Source: Lachnospiraceae bacterium
Lineage (GTDB): Bacteria > Bacillota > Clostridia > Lachnospirales > Lachnospiraceae
NCBI GenBank assembly: GCA_003520105.1
Contig: DOVL01000096.1
Coordinates: forward strand, 1-12,390
Direction: 5' to 3'
DNA: 12,390 nucleotides
The position numbers were made by a program, and so were the translations under genes. This document shows, piece by piece, positions 1 through 6,537 of this stretch. The notes beneath the pieces are model-generated. The model did not search any database. It was not told the DNA's origin and saw only the letters and a program-made list of their open reading frames with translations. Within the stretch, counting starts at the first letter, position 1. Every line of letters begins with the position of its first letter.

Positions 1-464
1 GAACCGATAACTCTGTTTACAGGGAAGCCTGAAAGCTTCTGTGCAACATATGTAAGAATATCAACAGGGTTAGAAACGATGAGCAGAACGCCCTCGCATT
101 TTCTCTTGCTGATTTCAGGGATGATAGACTTAAATATAGCTACATTCTTCTGAACGAGCTGAAGTCTTGTCTCACCCGGCTTCTGAGCAGCACCTGCTGT
201 AATGATTATAATTGATGCATCAACGATATCATCATAATCGCCGGCATATATCTTCATAGGCTTTACAAAAGGCACACCATGGCTGATATCCATAGCCTCG
301 CCCTCAGCTCTGCTGTGATCGACATCAATAAGAACGATCTCTGAGAAAAGTCCGCTCTCCATAAGTGCAAATGCAGTTGATGAACCAACGAAACCGCATC
401 CGATTATGGCTACCTTTCTGATATCAACATTTTTCTCCTGATTTGACTGATGTAATTTTTCCAC
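1..464 (-). CDS. ldh: L-lactate dehydrogenase, N-terminal part (runs off the window)
   Basis: This is the first ~154 codons of an NAD-dependent L-lactate dehydrogenase, which interconverts pyruvate and lactate in the cytoplasm and re-oxidises NADH in fermentation. Seen: after a short N-terminal extension comes the Rossmann motif GCGFVG (about residues 23-28), followed by IVLIDVD, whose acidic residue is typical of NAD preference. The substrate loop reads QKPGETR; Gln at this position marks lactate rather than malate dehydrogenases, which carry Arg. [10 protein letters not shown] is the conserved segment after the loop. The active-site His and C-terminal half lie beyond position 1. The start is taken as GTG at 464-462 because an AGGAGG sits 8 nt upstream and no ATG is nearby. 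The gene appears monocistronic at its 5' end, with a TATAAT box at 510-515. Family is certain; lactate specificity is inferred from the loop. Confidence 0.95.
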   Translation of the reverse strand, partial: MEKLHQSNQEKNVDIRKVAIIGCGFVGSSTAFALMESGLFSEIVLIDVDHSRAEGEAMDISHGVPFVKPMKIYAGDYDDIVDASIIIITAGAAQKPGETRLQLVQKNVAIFKSIIPEISKRKCEGVLLIVSNPVDILTYVAQKLSGFPVNRVIG

Positions 465-472
465 CCTTGCTA

Positions 473-478
473 CCTCCT
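473..478 (-). promoter_or_regulatory. Shine-Dalgarno site fixing the ldh GTG start
   Basis: AGGAGG on the minus strand lies 8 nt upstream of GTG at 464. It supports a GTG start, since no in-frame ATG lies nearby. Confidence 0.85.
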
Positions 479-509
479 TTTATTCTTTTTCGATCAACTA
501 ATGATCCCT

Positions 510-515
510 ATTATA
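510..515 (-). promoter_or_regulatory. Probable -10 box of the ldh promoter
   Basis: A perfect TATAAT on the minus strand sits 46 nt upstream of the GTG start. At 16-18 bp spacing there is no recognisable TTGACA-like -35 element (the bases there read ATGTTT or a one-base shift of it). This suggests a promoter needing an activator or otherwise controlled. The box overlaps the last of three tandem repeats (512-582). Confidence 0.6.
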
Positions 516-582
516 CGAGCATATTCATCACAAAACATATGACCATATCATCACGATACATATGATCATACTCATCACGATA
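512..582 (-). repeat. Three tandem ~24-bp repeats in the ldh promoter
   Basis: On the minus strand three head-to-tail copies occur at 559-582 (24 bp), 536-558 (23 bp) and 512-535 (24 bp). Each begins TATCGTGATGA or TTTTGTGATGA, continues with TATG, and ends TCATATG in the first two copies and TCGTATA in the third. The third copy runs directly into the TATAAT box. A period of about two helical turns would place the copies on one face of the DNA, as expected for cooperative regulator sites. No known operator consensus (Rex, CRP/FNR, CcpA) fits cleanly. The remaining gap to 670 is AT-rich with no gene. Confidence 0.7.
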
Positions 583-630
583 AATAATATCACATCAAAT
601 ATAATTATATCATATTTAAGGATCACTATG

Positions 631-660
631 ATACAAAATATTTCACACATCCGTATGTGT
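631..660 (-). terminator. Probable terminator after the distal lipoprotein gene
   Basis: On the minus strand, 10 nt after the stop codon at 671, ACACAT-ACGG-ATGTGT forms a perfect 6-bp stem with a 4-nt loop (645-660). It is followed by GAAATATTTT, an imperfect T-rich tail. The short stem and broken tail make this a weak call. Confidence 0.45.
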
Positions 661-670
661 TTATTTCATA

Positions 671-1426
671 TTATTTGAACATTGAAATGATTTTGTCAAC
701 ATTCTCCTCGCTGTCTGATTTAAAGGTCAGTACACAGATATATTTTCCATTGATAGCTGTGATCTGCTTCTCAAATATCCTGCGTCCCCCGGCTGACTCT
801 GTACCATCTTCCTTCTCAGCATCATCCTTCGTCGCATCTGTTTCGGTTGCGTCAGGAGGTGCCACTGCGGAAATATCGATAGATACTCTGTCTCTGCCGC
901 AGAATTTAACGGTACCGATCTCTGCCTTAACATCAGTATAGCCACCCTGTCTGAGACTCTCGGCAGCCATTTCCAAACCTGATTCGGCGTAATCCCTCTC
1001 AGAAAAGCCTACTGTATCAAGTGTCTGAACCATCATACTGATACTGCCCTTACCGTCATATCTGGCAGCTGCCATATCGAGCAGATATTCCTGTTCAAGA
1101 ACAAGCGCCACATTTTCATCCGTAGCTGAACCTTCCTGGAACTGATTGATCTCGTCGATCTCTTCATCGTTATAAAGCTTCCAGTCGTCACTGAATTCAC
1201 AGGAGAATCCAAAGAATTCGTTCTTGTAATTCTGCCCGTTAACCCTGCCTCTCTTATAAGACTTGGTCAGATCTATGGGTGCCTGCGTATCCTCTGTGAG
1301 AGCCTCGGTAACAGCAGTGCTTTCTTCACTCTTATTATCTTTTTTATCCTTTTTCCCGCAAGCCGATAAACCTACTGAACCTATAAGCAGGATAAATACA
1401 GCCACAAGGCTTTTCTTCTTTATCAT
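671..1426 (-). CDS. Putative lipoprotein of unknown function (paralogue of the gene at 1501-2211)
   Basis: A 251-residue protein with a lipoprotein signal peptide: Lys-rich N-terminus (MIKKK), hydrophobic core to about residue 20, and lipobox LSAC with Cys at residue 23. It should therefore be lipid-anchored on the outer face of the membrane. A charged, Thr/Glu-rich linker follows to about residue 55. Then comes a folded domain opening with an aromatic segment (NEFFGFSCEFSDDWKLY). A low-complexity acidic insert lies around residues 190-210, and the C-terminus ends in a hydrophobic strand and helix (YICVLTFKSD...IISMFK). The ends of the folded domain align by eye with the upstream gene product. 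GGAG 8 nt before the ATG supports the start. No enzymatic motif is recognised; extracellular binding or sensing is only a guess. Confidence 0.85.
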   Translation of the reverse strand: MIKKKSLVAVFILLIGSVGLSACGKKDKKDNKSEESTAVTEALTEDTQAPIDLTKSYKRGRVNGQNYKNEFFGFSCEFSDDWKLYNDEEIDEINQFQEGSATDENVALVLEQEYLLDMAAARYDGKGSISMMVQTLDTVGFSERDYAESGLEMAAESLRQGGYTDVKAEIGTVKFCGRDRVSIDISAVAPPDATETDATKDDAEKEDGTESAGGRRIFEKQITAINGKYICVLTFKSDSEENVDKIISMFK

Positions 1427-1450
1427 TATCTGTTCTCCGGTTTCCTATCA

Positions 1451-1481
1451 TGAGCCGCACCGTCCGATACGCTCCGGCTCA
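1451..1481 (-). other. Stem-loop between the two lipoprotein genes
   Basis: TGAGCCG and CGGCTCA (1451-1457 and 1475-1481) form a perfect 7-bp GC-rich stem around a 17-nt loop that could pair internally (CGT/ACG). It lies 20 nt after the upstream stop codon and ahead of the next ribosome binding site. There is no T-tract, so it is more likely an mRNA-stabilising, processing or attenuating hairpin than a full terminator. Confidence 0.5.
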
Positions 1482-1500
1482 CTCTGATTCTACCACAGTA

Positions 1501-2211
1501 TTATTTAAGAGGTGAAAACATTGTTTCAAGCACATCGATGGTTTCGCCCTCACCAATAGTGAAGGATATAACAATGATCAGATCACCGGCCTTGGTTGCA
1601 TATCTTACCTGCTCATATCCGCCTTCCTTTTCAGGAGGGATAACAAGCGCGTAGTAATCCTTATCAACAAAGGTGATCTGCTTAACCTCGCCGCCTTCAA
1701 TCTGATCAGCAGCAACCTCAAGATAGAATTCTGCTGATGTATCCTTATTTAATTCATTGTTTACGTAGTAGTAACTGATGATGATACTTGAACCTGTTGA
1801 CTTGTTTCCGGCGATCATACAGAAAGACATATTCTGATCATAAGGAGTTTTCTCTCCTGTCCAAAGGTCCAGAATCTCCTGCTCTTCAACGCCGGCTGCA
1901 GCTGCAACCTCGGCAGCTGAATAGAATCTCCATGCATGGCCGTTTACCTTAACCTTAAAACCTGCCAGCTCATTGGTATATTCATTTCCCTTGTAATAAC
2001 CCATAAGATTCTTGATGGCATCAGTAGAAGTAGCATCCGTACCTGTTGCGATCGGAGTATCTCCCGGTTCTGTTGTAGCCTCAGTTGTAACAGCCTCTGT
2101 CCTCTTCTGCGTTGTAGATTCCGTGCTGCCCTTCTTGTCTTCCTTTCCGCAGGAAGAAAGTGCAGCTATCATCATTATTCCCGATAAAATAATGGCAAAT
2201 CTCTTTCTCAC
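1501..2211 (-). CDS. Putative lipoprotein of unknown function (proximal of two paralogues)
   Basis: A 236-residue protein from a GTG start. It has a basic N-terminus (VRKR), a hydrophobic stretch and lipobox LSSC, followed by GKEDKK, very similar to the GKKDKK of the next gene. A long Thr/Glu/Ala linker (to about residue 70) leads to a domain opening with NEYTNELAGFKVKV and an aromatic WRFYS. The protein ends with a hydrophobic strand and helix (LIIVISFTIGEGE...LETMF). These features parallel the downstream protein, so the two are probably a tandem duplication. GTG at 2211 is preferred because AGGAG lies 7 nt upstream. The ATG at 2247 would lie inside the terminator hairpin following yajC and has no binding site. 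No clear promoter fits between that terminator and the gene, so transcription may come from readthrough or from within yajC. Function unknown. Confidence 0.85.
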   Translation of the reverse strand: MRKRFAIILSGIMMIAALSSCGKEDKKGSTESTTQKRTEAVTTEATTEPGDTPIATGTDATSTDAIKNLMGYYKGNEYTNELAGFKVKVNGHAWRFYSAAEVAAAAGVEEQEILDLWTGEKTPYDQNMSFCMIAGNKSTGSSIIISYYYVNNELNKDTSAEFYLEVAADQIEGGEVKQITFVDKDYYALVIPPEKEGGYEQVRYATKAGDLIIVISFTIGEGETIDVLETMFSPLK

Positions 2212-2218
2212 TCTAATT

Positions 2219-2223
2219 CTCCT
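2219..2223 (-). promoter_or_regulatory. Shine-Dalgarno site selecting the GTG start at 2211
   Basis: AGGAG on the minus strand is 7 nt before GTG. This favours GTG over the ATG 36 nt further upstream at 2247, which sits within the stem of the preceding terminator. Confidence 0.8.
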
Positions 2224-2235
2224 GAATAAAATAGG

Positions 2236-2264
2236 AAAACCCGACATAGATAACTATATCGGGC
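2236..2264 (-). terminator. Rho-independent terminator of the htrA-tgt-yajC cluster
   Basis: Starting 13 nt after the yajC stop codon, the minus strand folds as CCCGA-TATAG, loop TTAT, CTATG-TCGGG. This is a ten-position stem with one mismatch (2240-2263), followed by TTTT and a T-rich stretch. The position and form are typical of an intrinsic terminator. Confidence 0.8.
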
Positions 2265-2277
2265 TTTAATAATCCTC

Positions 2278-2673
2278 TTACTTATCACTCTGCTCTTCTT
2301 CTTTTATCTCAGCAGTTCCGGCTTTCTCTACCTCAGCAATTGCCCTCTTATGCATAGGAATTCTGCAGTTCTTGTTGTTTCCGAACTCAACGATAACAGT
2401 TGTCTCATCAACAACATCAAGGATAGTTCCATAGAATCCGCTGGTTGTCATGATATTATCACCAGGCTCGATAGAACTCATAACCTCTTCCTGCTTCTTG
2501 CTCTGCTTCTTCTGTGGTCTGATAAGAAGGAAATACATAAGTGCGATGAAGAAAACAAGGTATAATACAATACCTGTAACTCCAAATCCACCGCTTGTTG
2601 ACTTCTTTGCAGCCTCAGTAGCAGCTTCCGTTGCAGCCTCATCAGCCAAAATCACTGGTAAAAAACTAAACAT
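2278..2673 (-). CDS. yajC: Sec translocase accessory subunit YajC
   Basis: YajC is a small single-span membrane protein that associates with the SecDF part of the Sec protein-export machinery. Seen: 131 residues; a short Ala/Glu-rich N-terminal region that faces outside; one membrane segment at about residues 33-51 (IVLYLVFFIALMYFLLI); then the family hallmark RPQKKQSKKQ. This is followed by the cytoplasmic domain with PGDNIMTTSGFYGTI and an acidic tail. Length is slightly above the usual 85-115 because of the N-terminal and acidic C-terminal extensions. AAAGGAG lies 7 nt before the ATG. It follows tgt by 18 nt, the common tgt-yajC arrangement, but secD/secF do not follow; a terminator does. 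Confidence 0.95.
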   Translation of the reverse strand: MFSFLPVILADEAATEAATEAAKKSTSGGFGVTGIVLYLVFFIALMYFLLIRPQKKQSKKQEEVMSSIEPGDNIMTTSGFYGTILDVVDETTVIVEFGNNKNCRIPMHKRAIAEVEKAGTAEIKEEEQSDK

Positions 2674-2691
2674 TTTCTGACTCCTTTAAAT

Positions 2692-3822
2692 TTATTTATT
2701 CTCTTCAAAGCCTGCGAGACGCATCTTTTTATATTCTTGAAAACGATGTTCTTCTATGGCTTCACGAATTTCTCTCATCATATTATTATAAAAGTGTAAA
2801 TTATGCAAGACACAAAATCTAAGTCCCAGCATTTCATCTGCTTTCATGAGGTGTCTGATGTATGCTCTCGAATATCTCTTACATACCGGACAGTCGCAGT
2901 CTTCGGCAAGCGGTCTTTCATCCAGCTCGTATTTTTTATTCTTAATATTAAGTTTTCCCTGATTGGTATATACCTGACCATGGCGGCCGTTTCTTGAAGG
3001 ATATACACAGTCGAAGAAATCGATTCCTCTGTCAACTGCCTCCAAAATATTTGCCGGAGTTCCGACGCCCATAAGGTAGGTCGGCTTATTCTGAGGCAGA
3101 TAAGGAACCGTCACATCAAGGATGTGATACATTTCCTCATGAGACTCTCCTACAGCAAGCCCTCCGACAGCATAACCCGGAAGATCCAGCTCACTGATCC
3201 TCTTCGCATGGTCAATACGAATATCATCGATTACACCGCCCTGATTGATACCGAAAAGGAACTGTTCCTTATTGATCGTATCCTCGAGGCTGTTCAGTTC
3301 ATTCATCTTGTCTCTGCAGCGAAGCAGCCATCTGTAGGTTCTCTCAACCGATTTCTCTATGTAGCTCCTCTCCGCCTTGGCAGGTGGACACTCGTCAAAG
3401 GCCATCGCAATAGTTGATGCAAGATTGGACTGAATCTGCATACTCTCTTCAGGTCCCATGAAGATCTTTCTTCCGTCTACATGAGAATTGAAGGTAACGC
3501 CTTCTTCCTTGATATTTCTGAGTTTTGCAAGAGAATACACCTGGAATCCGCCCGAATCGGTAAGAATCGGTCTCTTCCAATCCGTGAACTTATGAAGTCC
3601 GCCCAGCTTCTTCACTATCTCATCTCCCGGTCTCACATGAAGATGATAAGTGTTGCAGAGCATAACCTCTGTATCAATAGTCTCTAAATCAGAGGTAGCC
3701 ACAGCACCTTTGATTGCTGCGGCTGTACCTACGTTCATAAAAACCGGAGTTTGTATGTCGCCATGTGGCGTTTTAAATATACCTCTTTTAGCTCGTCCGT
3801 CTGTTGTAATTAATTTATACAT
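2692..3822 (-). CDS. tgt: Queuine/preQ1 tRNA-guanine transglycosylase
   Basis: Tgt exchanges guanine at position 34 of the GUN-anticodon tRNAs (Asp, Asn, His, Tyr) for the queuosine precursor preQ1 (or queuine if salvaged). Seen: 376 residues, the usual bacterial length. LTDSGGFQVYSLAK carries the substrate-binding Asp89. GINQGG and GYAVGGLAVGE line the base pocket. DFFDCVYPSRNGRHG contains the nucleophile Asp271. The zinc site is C309-x-C311-x2-C314 with H340. Nothing essential is missing. The start codon lies 6 nt after the htrA stop, with TAAGGA at the junction acting as binding site, so the two genes are almost certainly cotranscribed. No queuosine synthesis genes (queA, queG, queC-F) are in the window, so preQ1 synthesis versus salvage cannot be judged here. 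Confidence 0.97.
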   Translation of the reverse strand: MYKLITTDGRAKRGIFKTPHGDIQTPVFMNVGTAAAIKGAVATSDLETIDTEVMLCNTYHLHVRPGDEIVKKLGGLHKFTDWKRPILTDSGGFQVYSLAKLRNIKEEGVTFNSHVDGRKIFMGPEESMQIQSNLASTIAMAFDECPPAKAERSYIEKSVERTYRWLLRCRDKMNELNSLEDTINKEQFLFGINQGGVIDDIRIDHAKRISELDLPGYAVGGLAVGESHEEMYHILDVTVPYLPQNKPTYLMGVGTPANILEAVDRGIDFFDCVYPSRNGRHGQVYTNQGKLNIKNKKYELDERPLAEDCDCPVCKRYSRAYIRHLMKADEMLGLRFCVLHNLHFYNNMMREIREAIEEHRFQEYKKMRLAGFEENK

Positions 3823-3828
3823 ATGTCC

Positions 3829-5583
3829 TTAGTGGCTTGTAACCGAGAAGCCCAGTTCAGCCTCAATCTCTACCTTCTTATAATTACCTCTGTCATCCGC
3901 ACGGTATACTGTCATCCTGACCTTATCACCGTCATTATGCTTCTCTATCATATTCAGAAGTTCATCATAAGTATATACAGACTTGCCGTCAAATTCAACA
4001 ATTATATCACCCGTGTGGATACCGGCTTCACTTGCAGGAGAGCTGCTCTCAACACTTTTTACGTATATTCCTTCAGGGAAACCGTAAATCTGAGCATATT
4101 CTTTGCTGATATCCGCACCCGTGATACCGAGGTAAGTCTTACCGTCCTTACCTTCTATTATATTTTCAATTATGGACATTGCCCTGTTGCTCGGGATGGA
4201 GAAGCCCATTCCTTCAACCTTGCTGTCAACATATTTGACTGAATTGATACCAACGACCTGGCCCTTGGAATTGATGAGAGCGCCGCCGCTGTTGCCCGGG
4301 TTGATCGCTGCGTCTGTCTGAATGTAGGTTCCGTAGCCGCCTTCGATCTGTCTGTCCAGAGCACTGATATAACCAACTGTTACCGACTGTCCGTAGCCGA
4401 GAGCATTTCCGATAGCGATAACCGGTTCACCGACAACGAGTTCATCCGAATTGCCGACTGTTGCTATCTTAATTGCTTCTGCTGTAGAATCCTTCATATC
4501 TGCAAAATCAACAGTTACGACTGCGATATCTGCATTTGCATCATATCCCTTGATACGTGCTTTGATGATCTCTCCGTCCACGAAGCCGACATTTATCTCA
4601 GATGCCTTCTCTACTACATGATAATTGGTTGCAATATAGAGATGTTCATTATCCTTACCGATTATGATGCCCGAACCTGCACCTGTCGATTCCTGCTCGA
4701 ACTGCTGGAAATAATACTGATAGGTGGTTGTCACGGTCGTTGTGATGGAAACTATAGCCGGCTGTACGTCCGCTGCTATAGTTGCTACATCATAATTCAT
4801 TGTCGTCGATGATCCGCTCAGATCCGTGATACCCTGTGATGACACCGTATCGGATCTGACCGATGTTTCTATAGCTGTTTTCTTAGAATCATTATTCTTA
4901 TCAAGATAATGGTTTACACCATAGAAGGATGCGCCTGCGAAGCCTCCGAGTATGACAGCTGCTGCAGTTGTCTTCAAAACCGTGAGGAAACCTTTCTTCT
5001 TTTTCTTAGCCTTAACCGGTTCAGAAACCTTCTCTTCTTCAGCCTTCTTCTCAGGTGGAGTTGTTATCGGGCCTGTCGGTCTTATAGGAGCGATGCTGCC
5101 GTACTGTCCGCTTGCCGGCGTAACAGCCGGACCACCGTTATACTGATGTGACATAGGCGAAACAGGGGCACCACTGTTATATTGGCTGCTCGATGGTGTA
5201 GCTGATGCACCACTGTTATACTGGCTACCTGATGGTGTAAATTGCAATCTGCTTCCTACTCTCTCTACCTGTGGATGCTGAAATTGCTCCTGACCACTGC
5301 TTGTCTGTGCTACCGGCATCTGCTGCTGATTCATGTTGCTGTCCATCATCGGATTCTGATTCCGACTCATGTTGCTGTCCATCATCGGATTCTGATTCAT
5401 ATTTCCGACCGATTCAGGTCTCTGCTCCGGCCTCTGGAAACGTTTCATGCTTTCATCCACCTGAGGTTTCCCGGCTCTTCCGGGATTATCAGGTTTGAGA
5501 GTACCTTCGTAATACCCTCTTCCTTCATATCTGTTACTGAAATCAGTTTCAGTACCTTCGTTATAGTTTAATCCATTGTCCAT
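3829..5583 (-). CDS. htrA: Membrane-anchored HtrA/DegP-type serine protease with PDZ domain
   Basis: A surface quality-control protease degrading misfolded exported proteins. Seen in the 584 residues from the chosen start: a long Gln/Asn/Met/Pro-rich cytoplasmic region (1-180) with two repeat families; a basic KAKKKKK stop at about 191-197; one membrane segment at about 199-220; and an extracellular trypsin-like domain. The triad is His322 (NYHVV), Asp352 (NADIAVV) and Ser432 (NPGNSGGAL). A single PDZ domain spans about 484-578. The start is ATG 5583, with AAAGGAG 9 nt upstream. An in-frame ATG nine bases earlier abuts the binding site, and another at 5646 lacks one. The membrane topology with one C-terminal PDZ is normal for Firmicute HtrA-like proteases. 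The ~190-residue disordered N-terminus is longer than usual for the family. It is first in the cluster htrA-tgt-yajC. Confidence 0.95.
   Translation of the reverse strand: MDNGLNYNEGTETDFSNRYEGRGYYEGTLKPDNPGRAGKPQVDESMKRFQRPEQRPESVGNMNQNPMMDSNMSRNQNPMMDSNMNQQQMPVAQTSSGQEQFQHPQVERVGSRLQFTPSGSQYNSGASATPSSSQYNSGAPVSPMSHQYNGGPAVTPASGQYGSIAPIRPTGPITTPPEKKAEEEKVSEPVKAKKKKKGFLTVLKTTAAAVILGGFAGASFYGVNHYLDKNNDSKKTAIETSVRSDTVSSQGITDLSGSSTTMNYDVATIAADVQPAIVSITTTVTTTYQYYFQQFEQESTGAGSGIIIGKDNEHLYIATNYHVVEKASEINVGFVDGEIIKARIKGYDANADIAVVTVDFADMKDSTAEAIKIATVGNSDELVVGEPVIAIGNALGYGQSVTVGYISALDRQIEGGYGTYIQTDAAINPGNSGGALINSKGQVVGINSVKYVDSKVEGMGFSIPSNRAMSIIENIIEGKDGKTYLGITGADISKEYAQIYGFPEGIYVKSVESSSPASEAGIHTGDIIVEFDGKSVYTYDELLNMIEKHNDGDKVRMTVYRADDRGNYKKVEIEAELGFSVTSH
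5068..5223 (-). repeat. 39-bp tandem repeat coding for a 13-residue QYNSGA motif in htrA
   Basis: Four head-to-tail 13-residue units begin at residues 121, 134, 147 and 160 of HtrA, each opening QYN(S/G)G or QYGS and carrying a Pro about eight residues later. The DNA of the first two units is close to identical and the later ones diverge. It lies in the predicted disordered cytoplasmic region. Confidence 0.8.
5332..5398 (-). repeat. 36-bp repeat coding for NQNPMMDSNM in htrA
   Basis: Identical 31-bp segments at 5332-5362 and 5368-5398 (period 36 bp) encode two copies of NQNPMMDSNM (about residues 63-84 of HtrA). The perfect DNA identity points to recent slippage or duplication, so this locus may vary in copy number between strains. 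Confidence 0.8.
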
Positions 5584-5592
5584 CAAGAACAT

Positions 5593-5599
5593 CTCCTTT
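5593..5599 (-). promoter_or_regulatory. Shine-Dalgarno site fixing the htrA start
   Basis: AAAGGAG on the minus strand lies 9 nt before ATG 5583. It abuts an alternative in-frame ATG at 5592, which is therefore unlikely to be used. Confidence 0.8.
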
Positions 5600-5697
5600 A
5601 TATTGTTTATGAATCTATTTTTCCTTAAAACACTCTTTCTTCTCACTGATCTGTTCCGAGTTTAACACTTAAATGTGTTTATTCTGTGATATTAATG

Positions 5698-5727
5698 TTT
5701 ATAAAATTTGTTTTTTTCACGGAGCAA
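5698..5727 (-). promoter_or_regulatory. Candidate promoter of the htrA cluster
   Basis: On the minus strand TTGCTC (5722-5727) and TATAAA (5698-5703) are separated by 18 bp, a sigma-A-like arrangement. A leader of about 110 nt would follow, containing the inverted repeat AACAC-N6-GTGTT (5664-5679), which may be a regulatory site. Prediction from sequence only. Confidence 0.45.
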
Positions 5728-5759
5728 ATATGTCCGCCTCCAAAAACCCTATAAATAAC

Positions 5760-5807
5760 TTGCGAATAAATCAGCCACAGTATAAAATACTATGATGTAG
5801 TTATAAT
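5760..5807 (+). promoter_or_regulatory. Candidate promoter(s) of the ABC exporter operon
   Basis: TTGCGA (5760-5765), 17 bp, then TAAAAT (5783-5788) makes a reasonable sigma-A promoter. A perfect TATAAT also occurs at 5802-5807, but without a convincing -35. Both lie within 95 nt of the ATPase start codon. The 267-bp region 5584-5850 is a divergent regulatory region with no gene. Confidence 0.45.
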
Positions 5808-5850
5808 AAAGAAACATATGATTATCATTCCAAATAAATGAGGTACTGAA

Positions 5851-6537
5851 ATGTTAAAGATCGACAAGCTGTCTCTCAGCTATAAGCATAAAAAGGTAAT
5901 AAATGAAGCTTCCCTCGAAATAGAATACGGCAGCTTCATCGGCCTTCTCGGTGCGAACGGTACCGGTAAATCAACTCTTCTCTCGGCCATCGCCGGAGTC
6001 AAGAAGCCTGACAGCGGTGATGTCATTCTCGATGACATAAGTCTCTCGGGCAACCCGTCCGAATACCGTAAAAACTTCGGATATGTTACTCAGGAGAATC
6101 CGCTCATTCCGGAGCTTACTGCAGTTGATAATCTAAAGATCTGGACCCCTATGAACAAGGCAGAGATCATCAAGACCATCTCTTCTCTTCCTCTTTCGCG
6201 TCTGGGTGTTTCGGAGTTTGCAAATGTACGTGTTAACAGCATGTCCGGAGGTATGAAGAAGCGTCTCGCTCTTACCTCCATACTTATGAATAAACCTATG
6301 GTTCTCCTTATGGACGAGCCATTCTCTGCGCTTGATATGGTTGCCCGCCGCGATATCCTGGATTACATCATTTCCTTCAAACAGGCAGGCGGTATCGTTA
6401 TCATCGCATCACATGAAGAAAGCGTATTCAAGGTCTGCGACAAGGTTTATCTGATTGAGAACGGTAATGTTTCACAGATACCGGGCGGTCCGGATGAAGA
6501 CTACGTAAATATCTTAAGAAAGAGTATCGTCAAATGA
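5851..6537 (+). CDS. ABC transporter ATP-binding protein
   Basis: The 228-residue nucleotide-binding subunit of an ABC exporter, energising the two permeases encoded downstream. Seen: Walker A GANGTGKST (34-42), Q-loop Gln81, a signature MSGGMKKR (131-138) in which the usual LSGGQ reads MSGGM, Walker B VLLMDEP (151-157), D-loop SALD, and H-loop His188 (ASHE). All catalytic positions are intact. Met in place of Gln in the signature is common among ABC-2 exporter ATPases and is not a defect. GAGG lies 6 nt before the ATG. The stop overlaps the next start (ATGA), indicating translational coupling. The family covers antibiotic, bacteriocin and lipid exporters, so the substrate cannot be named. 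Confidence 0.95.
   Translation: MLKIDKLSLSYKHKKVINEASLEIEYGSFIGLLGANGTGKSTLLSAIAGVKKPDSGDVILDDISLSGNPSEYRKNFGYVTQENPLIPELTAVDNLKIWTPMNKAEIIKTISSLPLSRLGVSEFANVRVNSMSGGMKKRLALTSILMNKPMVLLMDEPFSALDMVARRDILDYIISFKQAGGIVIIASHEESVFKVCDKVYLIENGNVSQIPGGPDEDYVNILRKSIVK

Noticed and set aside
1..464. Malate dehydrogenase as an alternative to lactate dehydrogenase
   Set aside because: The substrate loop has Gln before KPGETR, the lactate-type residue; malate enzymes carry Arg there.
512..582. Tandem ~24-bp repeats as a CRISPR remnant or replication iterons
   Set aside because: There are no spacers, no cas or rep gene is nearby, and the array sits at the ldh -10 box, so a promoter element is the simpler reading.
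2212..2247. Longer lipoprotein starting at ATG 2247
   Set aside because: The ATG is inside the terminator stem, has no ribosome binding site, and would place extra residues ahead of the signal peptide; GTG 2211 has AGGAG at 7 nt.
5584..5646. Longer HtrA starting at ATG 5646
   Set aside because: The upstream 21 codons include the AAAGGAG that serves ATG 5583, and the composition there is AT-rich leader-like.
5664..5679. AACAC-N6-GTGTT inverted repeat as an NrdR box
   Set aside because: It lies in the htrA leader as a single copy, the core does not match the paired 16-bp NrdR-box pattern, and htrA is not an expected target.
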